Source: Xestospongia muta (Eukaryota; Porifera; Demospongiae; Haplosclerida; Petrosiidae). Taken from it: 64,000 nt of DNA. A model generated the notes under the pieces. The model saw only the letters and a list, made by a program, of their open reading frames with translations. It did no database searches and was not told the DNA's origin. The translations under genes were made by a program, and so were the position numbers. Location: NCBI GenBank assembly GCA_963693285.1, contig OY848917.1, positions 23,070,245 through 23,134,244 on the forward strand. Direction: 5' to 3'. Shown here piece by piece: positions 20,859 to 33,888 of the stretch (position 1 is its first letter; each line of letters begins with the position of its first letter).

Positions 20859-22959
20859 TTAAATAAGTGTATTACTGCAATAAGTCAATAACCAGTTGAG
20901 TGTAAACCATAAGATTGGTATCACATGACCTATCCAGTATACTGAGTTCATAAACTAGAATAACAGGATATTAACAAACAAAGTATAATTGATAATTTAC
21001 ACATACCTTACTGCAGTCTTCCCATGAGAGTAACAAAAAGCATACGAATCCATACATTATGACTATATTATGTAATAAACACAAACATATCCAGACTGGT
21101 ATAAGAAAAGGCCAAGAAAGGTCTTTTAGATTAACCCACTGTTTAGTAATGGATATGAACTAAATTCAAATGTAAATACTACAGTACTACAACTAAGCCT
21201 ATATTACCTGTCTCTCTGCTGCAGAAGCAATGAACTGAACTGAAAAACTGATAAAAAAACCAGACCAAGGACCATGCCATAAAGTCAAAAACAACAATGT
21301 TATAAAGCGAGATAAGTCTTGATTACCCATCCACTTAAGACGTTTATAGACATAACTGTACAATGACATGAACATATTATTATAATAACATCACTTACAT
21401 AGCCACCCATTTATTAGTTTGTATATTCCAAGATTGAATGGCTCCCTATTAATTTAACAGTTTAAAAAGTAATTATCAAGGTTTCCAACTGACCTGAAAA
21501 CTTATATTTTGTTTATATAAAGCCCAATTTACATTTTGGAGAGCTGTCCAATCTGTGGAACCATCAGATTTAACACCATTATAAGATATCCCTGTTATAA
21601 TACAGCTTCCTTCCTATAAAAGTCCAAAAGCAATTTAAGTACTACACCTGACTGTCATTACCGCTATTAGCCAAACTACAATAAGGTGGCCCCACTGTAT
21701 TTGTGTTCCTATTACTATCATTATAACAAGTTTAGTGACAAATGGTTTTCCCTAAAAACACATTCAAATTATAGATGTGTTAATTAAATTCACACTCTTA
21801 CTCTATAGTCTTCACTTAAAACATACTTCAACGGATAATATCTATTGAATAAAGAGCTTATTGCAGTTATTGTTAGTGCCTGAGAGAGACATGACATTAC
21901 TGGCATAATACTAATAGGACAATTTAGTATAACACAAAATTTATAAATATTGCTTTACCTACTACCAGCTTTCTTGTCATCATACAAAGACCTTGAAACA
22001 AATTGTTGATATCGTTTAAAACTAATCTGTAGAAAATGAAACTATTGAATATTATTAAGTTAATATACCTGTGGTCCAACAAGGACTGACCCAAAGAAAA
22101 CACAGAAACCTAGTACCTATATAACTAAGTGTTATAACAATATACAACAAAGATAGTCTTACTTCAATAAATGGAGGAAGTGCAGAGATACAAGTTTCCT
22201 TCTCTTCTTTACTAAGAGTGGACTACAGAGAATGGTTATTAGTTGTGACCTATATCAGTCTTACTTTTCTTTTATTACCATCATATAAATTATATGTCAA
22301 TCCTAAATGAAAGTTGTCTTTAATTTAAGTTGTATAGAATGACAGAATATCTTACCTATTAATTTTAATACCAAGACACAATGGGATCGATTCCAATCTA
22401 GTGTATGCATATCAGAAATAAACGAATATCCTATTATCGCATGACTCTATTACAGCATATATAATATAACTAGCTCTGTGTATATATAGTTCATACCGTT
22501 GTCATGATCCATGTTAGAAATAGAGACAACTTTGTACCACCCAAAAGAGAGAGAACGCTATAAACAGCGACAATATCTACTACTATATGCCATATAGAGG
22601 CTCCTTGATGATTAACAATTGATGTACGTATAGATAAATTAAAAGCAATGTATGAACTTACCATAAACAAAGTACAGCAATCCAATGCCGCTAACAGAGA
22701 AGAAAATGTTCTAAAATGCAGTGTAGTAATTCAAACATTTTATTATATATCTCCCAACACCTGAATCCATGCTGATTGCACTGACACAAATGAACGGTAG
22801 ATGAGCGCAAGTGGATAGGCTACCTTTACGTATAAATTATTATATGACATATCAAATTATTTACCGAGTAACAACCCAACAATAAAGCGAACCTCTTCTT
22901 CTGGAATATTTAAGAGAAGGGAGAAACTTACCACCGAGGACATCATAGAGACTACTCAT
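20859..22959 (-). CDS. LPCAT3: LPCAT3/MBOAT5-like lysophospholipid acyltransferase, intact copy 2
   Basis: Seventeen exons with GT-AG junctions and matching phases give 444 codons. Exons: 22932-22959, 22865-22900, 22761-22819, 22662-22710, 22497-22603, 22356-22446, 22265-22302, 22163-22222, 22069-22116, 21959-22026, 21802-21910, 21653-21751, 21494-21613, 21399-21445, 21208-21355, 21007-21138, 20859-20954. The family is an ER multi-membrane MBOAT enzyme that re-acylates lysophosphatidylcholine from acyl-CoA (Lands cycle); the human protein has 487 residues. Key marks: HCVLVLKLIG in exon 6, GSVLVGPQ in exon 9, WTALQN in exon 13, YVYKRLKWMGNQDLS then LTLWHGPWSG with the catalytic His in exon 15, and SVYWIGHVIP in the last exon. 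Start MSSLYDVLG is the weakest point: an extra upstream exon is possible. Confidence 0.92.
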
Positions 22960-23968
22960 AGACGAGTCTTTTCCTTATAAATAGTTTTAGTTTCCTCTTA
23001 ATAACAAACTTGGCAGCTTGTATATTCATATTCAAATTTGAGAGGGAATTTTAAAATATGGTAGAGTATATATAGTATATGTATATAATGTAGTCTACAA
23101 TAGTGCCAAACAAGCTGTAGGTGAATATCAGAATTATAGTGCCAAATCTCCATTCATGTCTATTCTCCAGATGTATCCAAGCTACATCCATTTCTTTCAG
23201 ATCCAACAGATCCTAGCTTCTATAATGTAAATCCAGTTTATAATGGACCAGTTAAAGTAGACCAAAGACTTCCTTATCAAAACCTTTTATTTGATAATAA
23301 CAAAGATGTACTATCCAGTTTTCTTTTGCTGCTTTTGTTTACTGAGTTATACATGATTATATACTATTATAGTGAATGGAGTCTACTCTATGTCCACAGT
23401 AACAACTAACGTTAACATAAGTTTATGAACTACTATACTACTATGGTAGGTTCAATATTCTTTAACATTATGATAATTGTTTAATTGAATATATGGTTAA
23501 AGTACAGACTACTATCATACATGTTTCTTGTATCTCTTTCACCTATGATTCAAAAGTACTCATACTTTGGCACAGTCTTTAGTGGACTCATGTTATAATT
23601 GCTGGTTTAAGAAAGTGATAGCAATCAATGGGCCTGTCTATAAACCTACACAATCCATTGTTAACTGCTGGTAATGTAGTTATCAAGGGAAAAAATGAAA
23701 AGTTGCTAAAATTCTTTTAGAGTGAGAAAACGATGGAGATGTGCTCTAGAGAAACATCATCAACTACATCCTCTCCTGGTAGAAGATCACCTAGGTCAGA
23801 ATTGTTCATCACAAAGAGTAAGGAAAGATGAAGACAGAGTAAGCACAGTTGAAATCTGCATGAGTCATTGTATACAGAGATCAACTCCCTGTATCCTGAG
23901 ATAAATAGGGAAGGGATTAGAAACATGTAATTATCATGTAACATCTGGCAAACATGACAAATGAGGAC
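22960..23968. other. 5' flank of LPCAT3 copy 2; no gene
   Basis: The first 200 bases match the flanks upstream of copies 1 and 3. Bases 23,450-23,560 match 52,050-52,160. Around 23,740-23,850 there is weak similarity to the 140-bp segment inserted at 47,265 in unit B. Short open frames on both strands near 23,720-24,010 overlap each other and show no domain. Confidence 0.5.
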
Positions 23969-24254
23969 ATGCGTGGTTGGGATGTGGTTTGTGGTTTGCA
24001 GCATTTGCAATTGGATTAGCAGTTAATATTAATGGCAAGTACCCCTTTAAACATGAAAATGATATAATCTGCCAAATTTTTTTTATATTTACAAGAGTGT
24101 GATTATCGTCATCATACTGGTAGTGTTTGTGATACTAGCTAAACGTTACAAGTTACGTGTAAGAGAAAATGAAGTCAACATACATATGATAGCAGAGGAA
24201 CATTATGTGAAATATATAGAACAGGAAGTAGAGTACAGGAGAGAAATAACATGA
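23969..24254 (+). pseudogene. POT-like transporter, C-terminal fragment (G6)
   Basis: Plus strand: GMW/FAAFAIGLAVNINGKYPF, then NDIICQ, a frame slip in a T-run at about 24,077, and the basic AKRYKLRVRENEVNIHMIAE tail with the EQEVEYRREIT end and TGA at 24,252. A 10-base duplication (GTGGTTTGTG) disturbs the start. Nothing upstream continues the family. Confidence 0.85.
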
Positions 24255-24332
24255 TTCTATAGATTGGTCTTTGTGTTAACACAAGTGCCATACATGTACT
24301 ACCTGATAACTGTATAAATTAATTTAATTGGA

Positions 24333-24590
24333 CCAGAATATGCTTATATTAAAACTGCCAATTTTCATTAATCTATAAGGAGCTATGATGTAATTAAAAA
24401 TGTTGTGACATCTTTAAAGAAACAATGCTTTTAGCACATCTCAAAGGCACAAATATCTAGGAGCTGCTATAGGACATAGAATATTTGTCAAAGTGTAGAG
24501 AAAGTGAAAAAAGGGTCTATATGTATTGATGCCTCTAGTTAAAGACAATTCAATGACAGACCACACCCATAACCTTCATGGCACCTTGGT
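24333..24590. repeat. Dispersed repeat, copy 2
   Basis: Related to 13,490-13,772 in the same orientation with many point changes. It follows directly after the G6 transporter fragment. No intact frame. Confidence 0.6.
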
Positions 24591-24594
24591 ATAC

Positions 24595-25006
24595 TGTATA
24601 TAGCTAAACTGATGTTATAAGTTTGTGAGGCATGTAAATATAGTATTGTCAGATGCTTTCTATGTGATTTATGAATTTGAAACTGACCAATCAGATTATT
24701 CTGTTTACGTTACATATGCTCTAAGTACACGGGTATGATACATACACACATATATAAATACATAATTATACAAACAAATTTTGGTCCACAATCCTAGAAT
24801 TCAATACAGGAAAACAGTACTGGAATTCCCAATGTTTACTATTATATTCATCTTTCTTTTCATTATATCTACTGATCAATAGTCAAAGTGAAATTACACA
24901 CTGGCTAAAACAAACTACATGATAAACTTTATATAGCTAAACTTTATTAAAGTAAGTTTGTGAACCATACATATACTTTGGCAGTTTTATCTAAGATTAA
25001 TTGAAG
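24595..25006 (+). promoter_or_regulatory. 5' flank of POT fragment G7
   Basis: Bases 24,810-25,006 correspond to the inverse of the G1 5' flank (the GGAATTCCCAATGTTTACT block, TGATCAATAG, TTTGTGAACCATACATATACTTTGGCAG) leading into the ATG at 25,007. Further left it becomes AT-rich with TA runs. A candidate promoter only by comparison with the other copies. Confidence 0.35.
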
Positions 25007-25425
25007 ATGTCTTGTTCTAAGAGAAAGGTTAGTACCCAATGTGTAAGTTCTCAGTCAGTAATACTCATAATCCTCTGGCATGCTTTGATGTACCTTCACA
25101 TAAACTTAATAAGACATTTTGCTGCAACAAGCTACTATGACAGTCAAGTCAAAAGTTACAATTATGTTGGTGATGTTGGATATTGTTTAATTTTTTTCTT
25201 ATTTCCTGTCTTTGGTCTATTTGCTGATGTAAAGACAGGTAGATATAAAATGATAATTACTGGTGTGTGCTTCTCTTTTGCTTCTTGGTAACATGTGGCA
25301 TAGCAGTTATTGTCAATGTATATTTAAACATTGATGCATTATATTGGTCAGTTTTGGGTCTTGGATACTTTTTACAAGTAATTGGGTACAGTAGTATTCG
25401 CTCCAATATTGTACAATTTAAGACA
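25007..25425 (+). pseudogene. POT-like transporter, N-terminal fragment (G7)
   Basis: From ATG at 25,007 (MSCSKRKVSTQCVSSQSV) the frame follows the family through IRHFAATSYYDSQVKSYNYV and GLFADVKTGRYKMIITG. A two-base deletion near 25,288, after FSFASW, shifts it; the next frame continues VTCGIAVIVNVYLNID to QVIGYSSIRSNIVQF. At about 25,425 the family sequence stops and turns into an inverted N-terminal piece. Confidence 0.9.
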
Positions 25426-25625
25426 GGACATAAGAAAAAATTAAACAATCTAACATCACCAACATAACTGTAGCTTTTGACTTAACTGCCATAGTAGCTT
25501 GTTGCAGCAAAATGTCTTATTAAATTTTCATGAAGGTTCATTAAACATCCCAGAGAATATGAGTACTACTGACTGAGAACTTACACATTGGACACCACTT
25601 ATTCTCTTAGAACAACATATCTTCA
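25426..25625 (-). pseudogene. POT-like N-terminal fragment facing G7
   Basis: The minus strand reads from an ATG-equivalent near 25,620 (KMCCSKRISGVQCVSSQ-like) through the HFAATSYYGS region to the YNYVGDVR stretch near 25,430, with several small indels. It meets the plus-strand G7 fragment end to end, giving an inverted pair of two different N-terminal fragments. The minus-strand 5' flank continues to about 25,915. Confidence 0.8.
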
Positions 25626-25919
25626 GTGATGATTAATTTTGGATAAAAAAAGCAAAGTATATACATTCTTCACAAACTTATAACATTATTTTAGCTATAT
25701 ATATAAAATTTACCAAGCAGTTTTGTTTAAGTCAGTGTGTATGTAATTTCATTTTACTATTGATCAATAGATAATAATGAAAAGAAAGATGAATAGTAAA
25801 CATTGGAAATTCCAGTGTTGTAGAACATACATTGTATGTATAATTATATGTGTATATATTGTAGCATATACTTAGAGTATAGTATACGTAACTAACATGA
25901 AGCAATCTGATTGGTCAGC

Positions 25920-27107
25920 TAAACATCTGACCTCTCAAATGACTAGTTTCTCTTCATGACATGACGTTGCTAAATGCTGCTTATATTCTAAATTATTTAG
26001 ACGCCTCGATCGGATTTATGTAGTTTAGTAAGCCACTGATCTTGCACTTGGTACCTATACTGCAGACTTTCTTTGATAAGAACTACACTTGGTAATCGAT
26101 CTTCAAACTGACAAAGAATTAGTACGCTTTAGAAACTATTAACGTGAGTTTAAGCAGTTTGTTTTAGCTAGTGTAGTTATATCGTGACTATTGATCAATA
26201 GATAATAATGAAATGCAGATGAAATAATACACATTAGGAAATTAATGTTTGTTAGGAGCATACATTATATGACATTAATATATGTATATTATGTAATTTA
26301 TGTGTGCGTGAGTGTGTATGTACATGAACATATATGCATAATGTATACTCTTGAATGTTTTCTCAGTAACGTTACTAAAATTCCTATTTCACAATATCAA
26401 ATATGCCATGGAGGTAGTAACAATGCCTTTGTAGGGATGGCACAATGTTCTTTCTTGTTATTTGTTCTTCATTTTTGTATCATTTGTTTTTTCTATAATA
26501 ACTATAAAACTAAAAGGCCTTAACATTTTGTTTTTACTTATGTTTTTACATAAGGTATACAGAATTTGAAGTCTTATTTGTGTGCTTTAACAAATAAAGC
26601 AATGATTTGAGCTTGAAAATAGCCTCTCCCTGTTACATCAGTTTATTTGTTTTGAACTATATTTGTGAGGAATAAAATAATTGGAGGTCATGAAATAAAC
26701 AGTGGTCAGCAAAACAGTATTCTTTTCTACATAAAGCCTGTTCTAAGTGAAATCAACTCGATCTCCCTCTCTATTTAGTAAACGTTGTTTCTATTCCTTA
26801 AAGAGATCAGACTTGTCTTCTCATCTATAAACAGGAGCTACAATTGTTTCGGACCACATGTCAACTATTTATATAACTGGAGTGGTGCAGTGACTTCTTG
26901 AACATTTATTCTAATAACAGTCGAGATGACTTTCCTGATAATATAATATGTTTAATTACTTCCACAATGCCAATTGGTCTGACTCCAGAATTCTTATCAA
27001 AGGTTATTAAACACAGGCTAGAAAGGCCGAAAGCCCCTCTGGATCTAGCTATATGGTTGCTCACTTCTCATTCACTAATAGCAACAACAATGAAATTTAG
27101 AATTAGC
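25920..27107. other. No gene supported
   Basis: AT-rich. Bases 26,150-26,350 resemble the G2 5' flank and TA-rich block (7249-7460). Bases 26,740-26,810 resemble 36,811-36,870. Bases 26,998-27,050 (AGGTTATTAAACACAGGCTAG) match the repeat at the LPCAT3 copy 1 breakpoint (18,600-18,650) and 49,377-49,430. Open frames here have no recognisable content. Confidence 0.5.
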
Positions 27108-27198
27108 AGTATAAAACTTCCTACATAGTAGCTACAACATAACAATCTATAATATGTTTAGTGAGACTATGTAGTTATCATGTAGGAATTTTTGTACT
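27108..27198. repeat. Foldback element in POT 3' flank (G8)
   Basis: Arms 27,108-27,133 and 27,173-27,198, the same foldback as downstream of G1 and G2. The MITE site downstream of it is empty here as well. Confidence 0.7.
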
Positions 27199-27395
27199 AC
27201 CATTCTTATTATGTTCTTGTTTCAAACGTTTGTACCATCATCCTTACATTTCATGATGACAGAACTAAAATTTAACTAAACATGTATATAATACAGTATC
27301 AATATTTAAAGTAGTTTAACAATTTAGTTTATGTAATTGTCAGGTTGTACATACCTGACAATTGTGTTCACACAAAGACAATCTGTAAAATCATG

Positions 27396-28898
27396 TTATT
27401 CTTTCCTGTACTCTACTTCCTGTTCTATATATTTCACATAATGTTCCTCTGCTATCATATGTATGTTGACTTCATTTTCTCTTACACGTAACTTGTAACG
27501 TTTAGCTAGTATCACAAACACAACTAGTATGATGACAATAATCACACTCTTGTAAACATAATAAAAAAGATTTTGACAGATTATATCATTTTCACATTTA
27601 AAGGGAAACTTGCCATTAATATTCACTGCTAATCCAATTGCAAATGCTGCAAACCACATCCCAACCATCAACCCTCTCATTTCATGTGGAGACTGAGCTA
27701 TGGTGAACTCCAATGATGTAGGAAAAATTAAAGCAAATGAAATTCCATATAAAATTTCAGGAACAATGATTGCTTTGTATGAAGTATTCAAATGAAGAAA
27801 CTGTGTGCATGAAAACAAGATTACATAATATAGTTGAGCTGATAAAGCAAAAACAAGTCCCAGACCAATTCTCTTAAGCATACTTGGAATATACTTTACA
27901 AGATGTTTATACAACATCAGAAGGTAGAGAATGATTAAAAGTAAACCAACACCAAAGTATAAAGCGTCACTTAATATATAGCAAGAAAGAAATTGTGAAT
28001 TGTCATATGAAGTGTGAAATTTAAAAAGCCTGACTTCCTCAGCACACACGAGACCTACAACTGAAACAAAGAGAGGTATCAATTGTAGTACTGTCTTCAC
28101 ATTTTCTACTTGTTCCTCTGAGAAGGGTCCACCATAATTTTCTTACCTAAGTCTAGTCGTGAAGGGTAATCCTCCTCCCAATATGTCAAGGCACTACGAT
28201 TCCTGGGATATTTATTCTTTCTAGCATAGTTGAGTACTTTAGCCATCATTTTCACAGGATTAATAATGTGAGGTGTAGTATCTAGCCAATGTTTGAAGAG
28301 AAAGTTACTGACAATGACTGTAGATACAGATACACCTGATACTACATATGAGAAGATATAAAATTCTTTCAGCAAACATTTAACAACTTCCAAAATGACA
28401 AACGCTATTGGTATAGTCACAGAATGCAAATAATTGACAGCACTCAGTTTATCTGCAGAAGCTCCTATTAACTGATCAATGTTAAATTGTACAATATTGG
28501 AGCGAAAACTACTGTAGCCAATTACTTGTAGAAAGTATCCAAGACCCAAAACTGACCAATATAATGCATCATTGTTTAAATATACTTTGACAATAGCTAC
28601 AATACCAGTTGTTACCCGAGAAGCAAAAGAGAAATACACATCAGTAATTATCATTTTATATCTTCCTGTCTTTACATCAGCAAATAGACCAAAGATAGGA
28701 AATAAGAAAAAAAATTAAACAATATCCAACATCACCAACATAACTGTAAGTTTTGACTTGACTGTCATAGTAGCTTGTTGCACCAAAATGTCTTATTAAG
28801 TTTATGTGAAGGTACATCAAAGCATTCCAGAGAATTATAAGTATTACTGACTGAGAACTTACACATTCGGTACTAGCCTTTCTTTTAGAACGACACAT
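27396..28898 (-). pseudogene. POT-like transporter pseudogene (G8)
   Basis: Full-length member of the family in three frames. ATG at 28,898 leads to about 70 codons ending in a frame shift at the A-run near 28,705 (one extra base compared with G1). The middle part runs from GRYKMIITDVYFSFAS to SRLDLGK and ends in a second shift near 28,135, where one base is lost in the KYGGPF codons. The last part covers VKTVLQLIPLFVSVVG to the VEYRKE tail, with an early TAA caused by one lost T near 27,396. All other family motifs are still readable, so inactivation is recent. A sequencing or assembly slip in homopolymers could mimic the first shift. Confidence 0.88.
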
Positions 28899-29252
28899 CT
28901 TCAATTGTGATTAATCTTAGATAGAACTGACAAAGTATATGCATGCTTCACAAATTTATAATGTTAGTTTAACTATATAAAATATACTAAGCAGTATGTT
29001 TTAGCCAGTGTGTATATAATTTCACTTTAACGGTTCATCAAAAGATAATAAGAAAAAGCAAGATGAATATAACAGTAAACATTGGGAATTCCAGTGTTGT
29101 AGAGCATATATTGTATGTATAATTATTGTATATGTATGTGTGTGTACATTGAATCCATGTACTTAGAGTATATGTACCTTAAATGAAGAAATCTGATTAG
29201 TCAGTTTTGAGTTCATAAATCACGTAGAACACATCTGGCAATAGTTATAAGT

Positions 29253-29325
29253 TTGATTTGACTGTCATAGTAGCTTGTTGCTGCAAAATGTCTTATTAAA
29301 TTTACATGAAGGTACATCAAAGCAT
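29253..29325 (-). pseudogene. POT-like N-terminal scrap
   Basis: The minus strand reads ALMYLHVNLIRHFAATSYYD, a short piece of TM1 and the following loop, then stops matching at both ends. It lies just left of the start of unit B. Confidence 0.75.
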
Positions 29326-29696
29326 AATGTGATTGAAGTTAAATTAACTAACCCATCCAATTCATCTATCCATCTACACACATAAGTATCTGTCCATCAA
29401 ATTGTCTATTTATCTATTATATATTTATTTATCCATCAATTTATCTACTAATTCATAAAGTCATTACATAAAGTTAACATTCATAATATATGTTTATATT
29501 GCATACATACAGAAGGACTATAAAGAGCTTTTCTCTTTGTTTCATTGTCTACTCTTCAGCTATCTTTTCCACTAATTTCTGTGTCTGCTATTTCTCATGC
29601 ATCATTTCATTTTCATATCTTTGCCATTGAGACACCAACTAGATATAAGTAAACAGAATTACATTTACATCATCACTTCCCTTCTTTCTCTCTTTT

Positions 29697-30005
29697 TGTA
29701 TTAGTCCATGTAGTTGTATTAGTCCATGTAGTTGTATTAGTCCATGTAGTTGTATTAGTGCATGTAGTTGTATTAGTCCATGTAGTTGTATTAGTAGTTG
29801 TATTAGTGCATGTAGTTGTATTAGTGCATGTAGTTGTATTAGTGCATGTAGTTGTATTAGTGCATGTAGTTGTATTAGTGCATGTAGTTGTATTAGTCCA
29901 TGTAGCTGTATTAGTGCATGTAGTTGTATTAGTGCATGTAGTTGTATTAGTCCATATAGTTGTATCAGTCCATGTAGTTGTATTAGTCCATATAGTTGTA
30001 TTAGT
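29697..30005. repeat. 18-bp tandem minisatellite (unit B)
   Basis: Same TGTATTAGTCCATGTAGT array as at 309-599, longer by a net 18 bp. The order of CC and GC variant units differs slightly, showing array turnover since the duplication. Confidence 0.95.
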
Positions 30006-30732
30006 CTTATGTACTAAAGAAGAATCAGACTTTGCCAGAAGTTTATATTGTTTGATGCTAGATAATAATTATAATAAATGATAAATCTTAAACAGATTAT
30101 TATACTTACCTGCTCATTTTACATTTTCATGGGATAAAATCATTGAATTTATCCACCACTTGAGAATGCAGGTGATGATTCACTTCTTTGTCTTACTGAC
30201 AATTCAAAAGGTTTCATTATAATCGAGAACCTGAAAATAGTCTTAATGTTGTTTACCTATAAAGCCATTACAACATAATTTTGGATAGAACTGACAAAGT
30301 ATATGCATTCTTCACAAACTTATAACATTAGTTTAGCCATATAAAATATACCAACTAGCTTGTTTTAGTCAGTGTGTATGTAATTTCATTTTACTATTGA
30401 TCAATAGATAATAATGAAAAGAAAGATGAATAGTAAACATTGGAAATTCCAGTGTTGTAGAGCATACATTGTATGTATAATTATATGTGTATATATTGTA
30501 GCATATACTTAGAGATATGTAACTAACATGAAGCAATCTGATTGGTTAATTTGAATTCAAAATCACATAGAATACGTCTGGCAACATTGATGTTAAAGTA
30601 CGCACTAAATATTGTTACCACAAGTGCTACGGAAGTGTCAAGATGTTTTAGAAATGTCTTATTATTGCCAATACAACATGGTTGCTTTCTTCTCATTCAC
30701 AAATAGCAACAACAATGAAATTTAGTATTGTT

Positions 30733-30823
30733 AGTATAAAACTTCCTACATAGTAGCTGCAACTTAAGACTCTATAACATGTTTAGTGAGACTATGTAGC
30801 TATTATGTAGGAATTTTTATACT
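30733..30823. repeat. Foldback element in POT 3' flank (G1')
   Basis: Arms 30,733-30,758 and 30,798-30,823. Counterpart of 1616-1706. Confidence 0.7.
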
Positions 30824-30858
30824 GCCATTTTATTACATTCTTGTTTCAATTATTTGTA

Positions 30859-31308
30859 CACTCAAAATAGCATTTTGTCATTTCAACCATTGTCTTTGTT
30901 ACCATAATTTCATCAATATGATGTAAGCCCAATATTGAGTTACCGCAAAGCCAAAACTGGTCTAACTCAATATGTATAAAGTCAACTAGAAGCCAAAAGG
31001 TCCTCTTTGTAGTTTATGTCTAGTAATTGAAGCCACGAGCAAGAGATAGATACTCTTTCAACTTAACTAATTGGATTAGGAACAGTTGAAACAGAATCTG
31101 CTTATAGCTTTAATTGAAGCCATGATTCAATTACTGTATAGCAAAGTAGATGTAAAAGAAATGTGGTTGTAGATGCAACTAGTTGGCTTTATGCATATTA
31201 AGATACACTATAGTTGGCCTTGTAGCAACTTAGAATGGGTTTACATCATATTGATGAAACTGTTGTAACGAATACCTCGGTTAAAATGACAAAATGCTTT
31301 TTTCAGTG
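30859..31308. mobile_element. 450-bp MITE with TA target duplication (unit B)
   Basis: Same insertion as 1743-2192, same length and same TA flanks (30,857-30,858 and 31,309-31,310). It was inserted before the A/B duplication. Confidence 0.9.
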
Positions 31309-31488
31309 TACCACCATCTTTACATTTCATGAATGTTTTTGAAATTTTATATAATTGTAGTAAACAATCTACATGGGACATAACTAAGATTTAACTAAAC
31401 ATGTATATAGTACAGTATCAATATTTAAAGTAGTTTAACAATTTAGTTTATACAATCGTCAGGTTGTACATGTCTGGCACTTGTGTTG

Positions 31489-33006
31489 TCATCTTATTTC
31501 TTTCCTGTACTCTACTTCCTGTTCTATATATCTCACATAATGTTCCTCTGCTATCATATGTATGTTGACTTCATTTTCTCTTACACGTAACTTGTAACGT
31601 TTAGCTAGTATCACAAACACAACTAGTATGATGACAATAATCACACTCTTGTAAACATAATAAAAAAGATTTTGACAGATTATATCATTTTCACATTTAA
31701 AGGGAAACTTGCAATTAATATTAACTGCTAATCCAATTGCAAATGCAAATGCTGCAAACCACATTCCAACCATCAACCCTCTCATTTCATGTGGAGACTG
31801 AGCTATTGTGAACTCCAATGATGTAGGAAGAATTAAAGCAAATTAAATTCCATATAAAATTTCAGGAACAATGATTGCTTCGTATGAAGTTGCATTCAAA
31901 TAAAGAAATTGTTTGCAAAAAAACAAGATGACATAATATAGCTGAGCTGATAAAGCAAAAATAAGTCCCAGACCAATTCTCTTAAGCATACTTGGAATAT
32001 ACTTTACAAGATGTTTATACAACATCAGAAGGTAGAGAATGATTAGAAGTAAACCAACACCAAAGTATAAAGCGTCACTTAATATATAGCAAGAAAGAAA
32101 TTGTGAATTGTCATATGAAGTGTGAAATTTAAAAAGCCTGACTTCCTCAGCACACATGAGACCTACAACTGAAACAAAGAGAGGTATCAATCGTAGTACT
32201 GTCTTCACGTTTTCTACTTGTTCCTCTGAGAAGGGTCCGCCATATTTTTCCTTACCTAAGTCTAGTCGTGAAGGGTAATCCTCCTCCCAATATGTCAAGG
32301 CACTACGATTCCTGGGATATTTGTTCTTTCTAGCATAGTTGAGTACTTTAGCAATCATTTTCACAGGATTAATAATGTGAGGTGTAGTATCTAGCCAATG
32401 TTTGAAGAGAAAGTTACTGACAATGACTGTAGATACAGATACACCTGATACTACATATGAGAAGATATAAAATTCTTTCAGCAAACATTTAACAACTTCC
32501 AAAATGACGTATACTATTGGTATAGTCACAGAATGCAAATAAATGACAGCACTCAGTTTATCTGCAGAAGCTCCTATTAACTGATCAATGTTAAATTGTA
32601 CAATATTGGAGCGAAAACTACTGTAGCCAATTACTTGTAGAAAGTATCCAAGACCCAAAACTGACCAATATAATGCATTAATGTTTAAATATATATTGAC
32701 AATAGCTACAATACCAGTAGTTACCCAAGAAGCAAAAGAGAAGTACACACCAGTAATTATCATTTTATATCTACCTGTCTTTACATCAGCAAGTAGACCA
32801 AAGATAGGAAATATGAAAAAAAATAAACAATATCCAACATCACCAACATAATTGTAACTTTTGACTTGACTGTCATAGTAGCTTGTTGCAGCAAAATGCC
32901 TTATTAAATTTAAGTGAAGGTACATCAAAGCATCCCAGAGGATTATGAGTATTACTGACTGAGAACTTACGCATTCGGTACTAGCCTTTCTTTTAGAACA
33001 ACACAT
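31489..33006 (-). pseudogene. POT/SLC15-like transporter (G1'), one nonsense codon
   Basis: Twin of G1 in unit B. From ATG at 33,006 the frame is open for 387 codons and stops at TAA (31,843-31,845), where G1 has TCA in the YGISFALILP segment. Beyond the stop the same frame stays open to the normal end (LEFTIAQSPHEMRGLMVG to the VEYRKEIR tail). A 6-base in-frame duplication adds an Ala-Phe in the FAAFAFAIG stretch. With TM10-TM12 and the late POT motif cut off, the product would be a truncated and probably inactive carrier, unless the stop is read through or is an assembly error. The nonsense is shared with G2'. Confidence 0.85.
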
Positions 33007-33888
33007 CTTCAATGGTGATTAATCTTAGATAGAACTAACAAAGTATATGCATTCTTCACAAACTTGTAACATTATTTTAGCCATATAAAATATACCAACT
33101 AGGTTATTTTAGTCAGTGTGTATGTAATTTCACTTTACTATTGATCAATAGATAATAATGAAAAGGAAGATGAATAGTAAACATTGGAAATTCCAGGGTG
33201 GCAGAGCATACATTGTATGTATAATTATATGTGTATATATTGTAGCCTTATACTTAGAGTATAGGTAACTAACATGAAGCAATCTGATTGGTCAGTTTGA
33301 GTTTAAAATCACATAGAATACATCTGCCAACATTTAAATCATATCTGCTAACACTTAGAAATTTGTCTGGGAATTGTTACTATTGCTAAATTCTAACACA
33401 TTAAATAATTTTTTTTCACAACAAAAAGATAACGAATTATAAGAATATATGTTTTGATAAAATGATTATTTAAAAGGCAGCTACTTTACTGCCTATATTT
33501 CATGGCAAGGCTTTATAAACTCTTTCCAACATTAGATTTTAAATTTCAAGTTTTTATGTTACTTTTCAAAGTCTCTACAACACTGGAACACTCACTGAAT
33601 GCTTGAGCTCAGAAATAACAAGTTGTTTTCAATGTTCTTATACCACAAATTTTGGTTCGGTTTGAAAAGTTGACAGCATGACATGCACGTGGTTAAAACT
33701 ATTGTTCTAGTAGCGCCTAGTTCAAAGAACAGTTTATAATATTATCAAGCTGTTTGAAGCTTCAGGCGAAAACAATGTGAAAAGTCCAAATTGAAGACCA
33801 TCTCTTTATGCTTTGAATGATAATGAAGAACTTGTTATAAATTAAGTGTTAGAGGGCCCTATACTTGAACTAAAAGCAATAAGTACAA

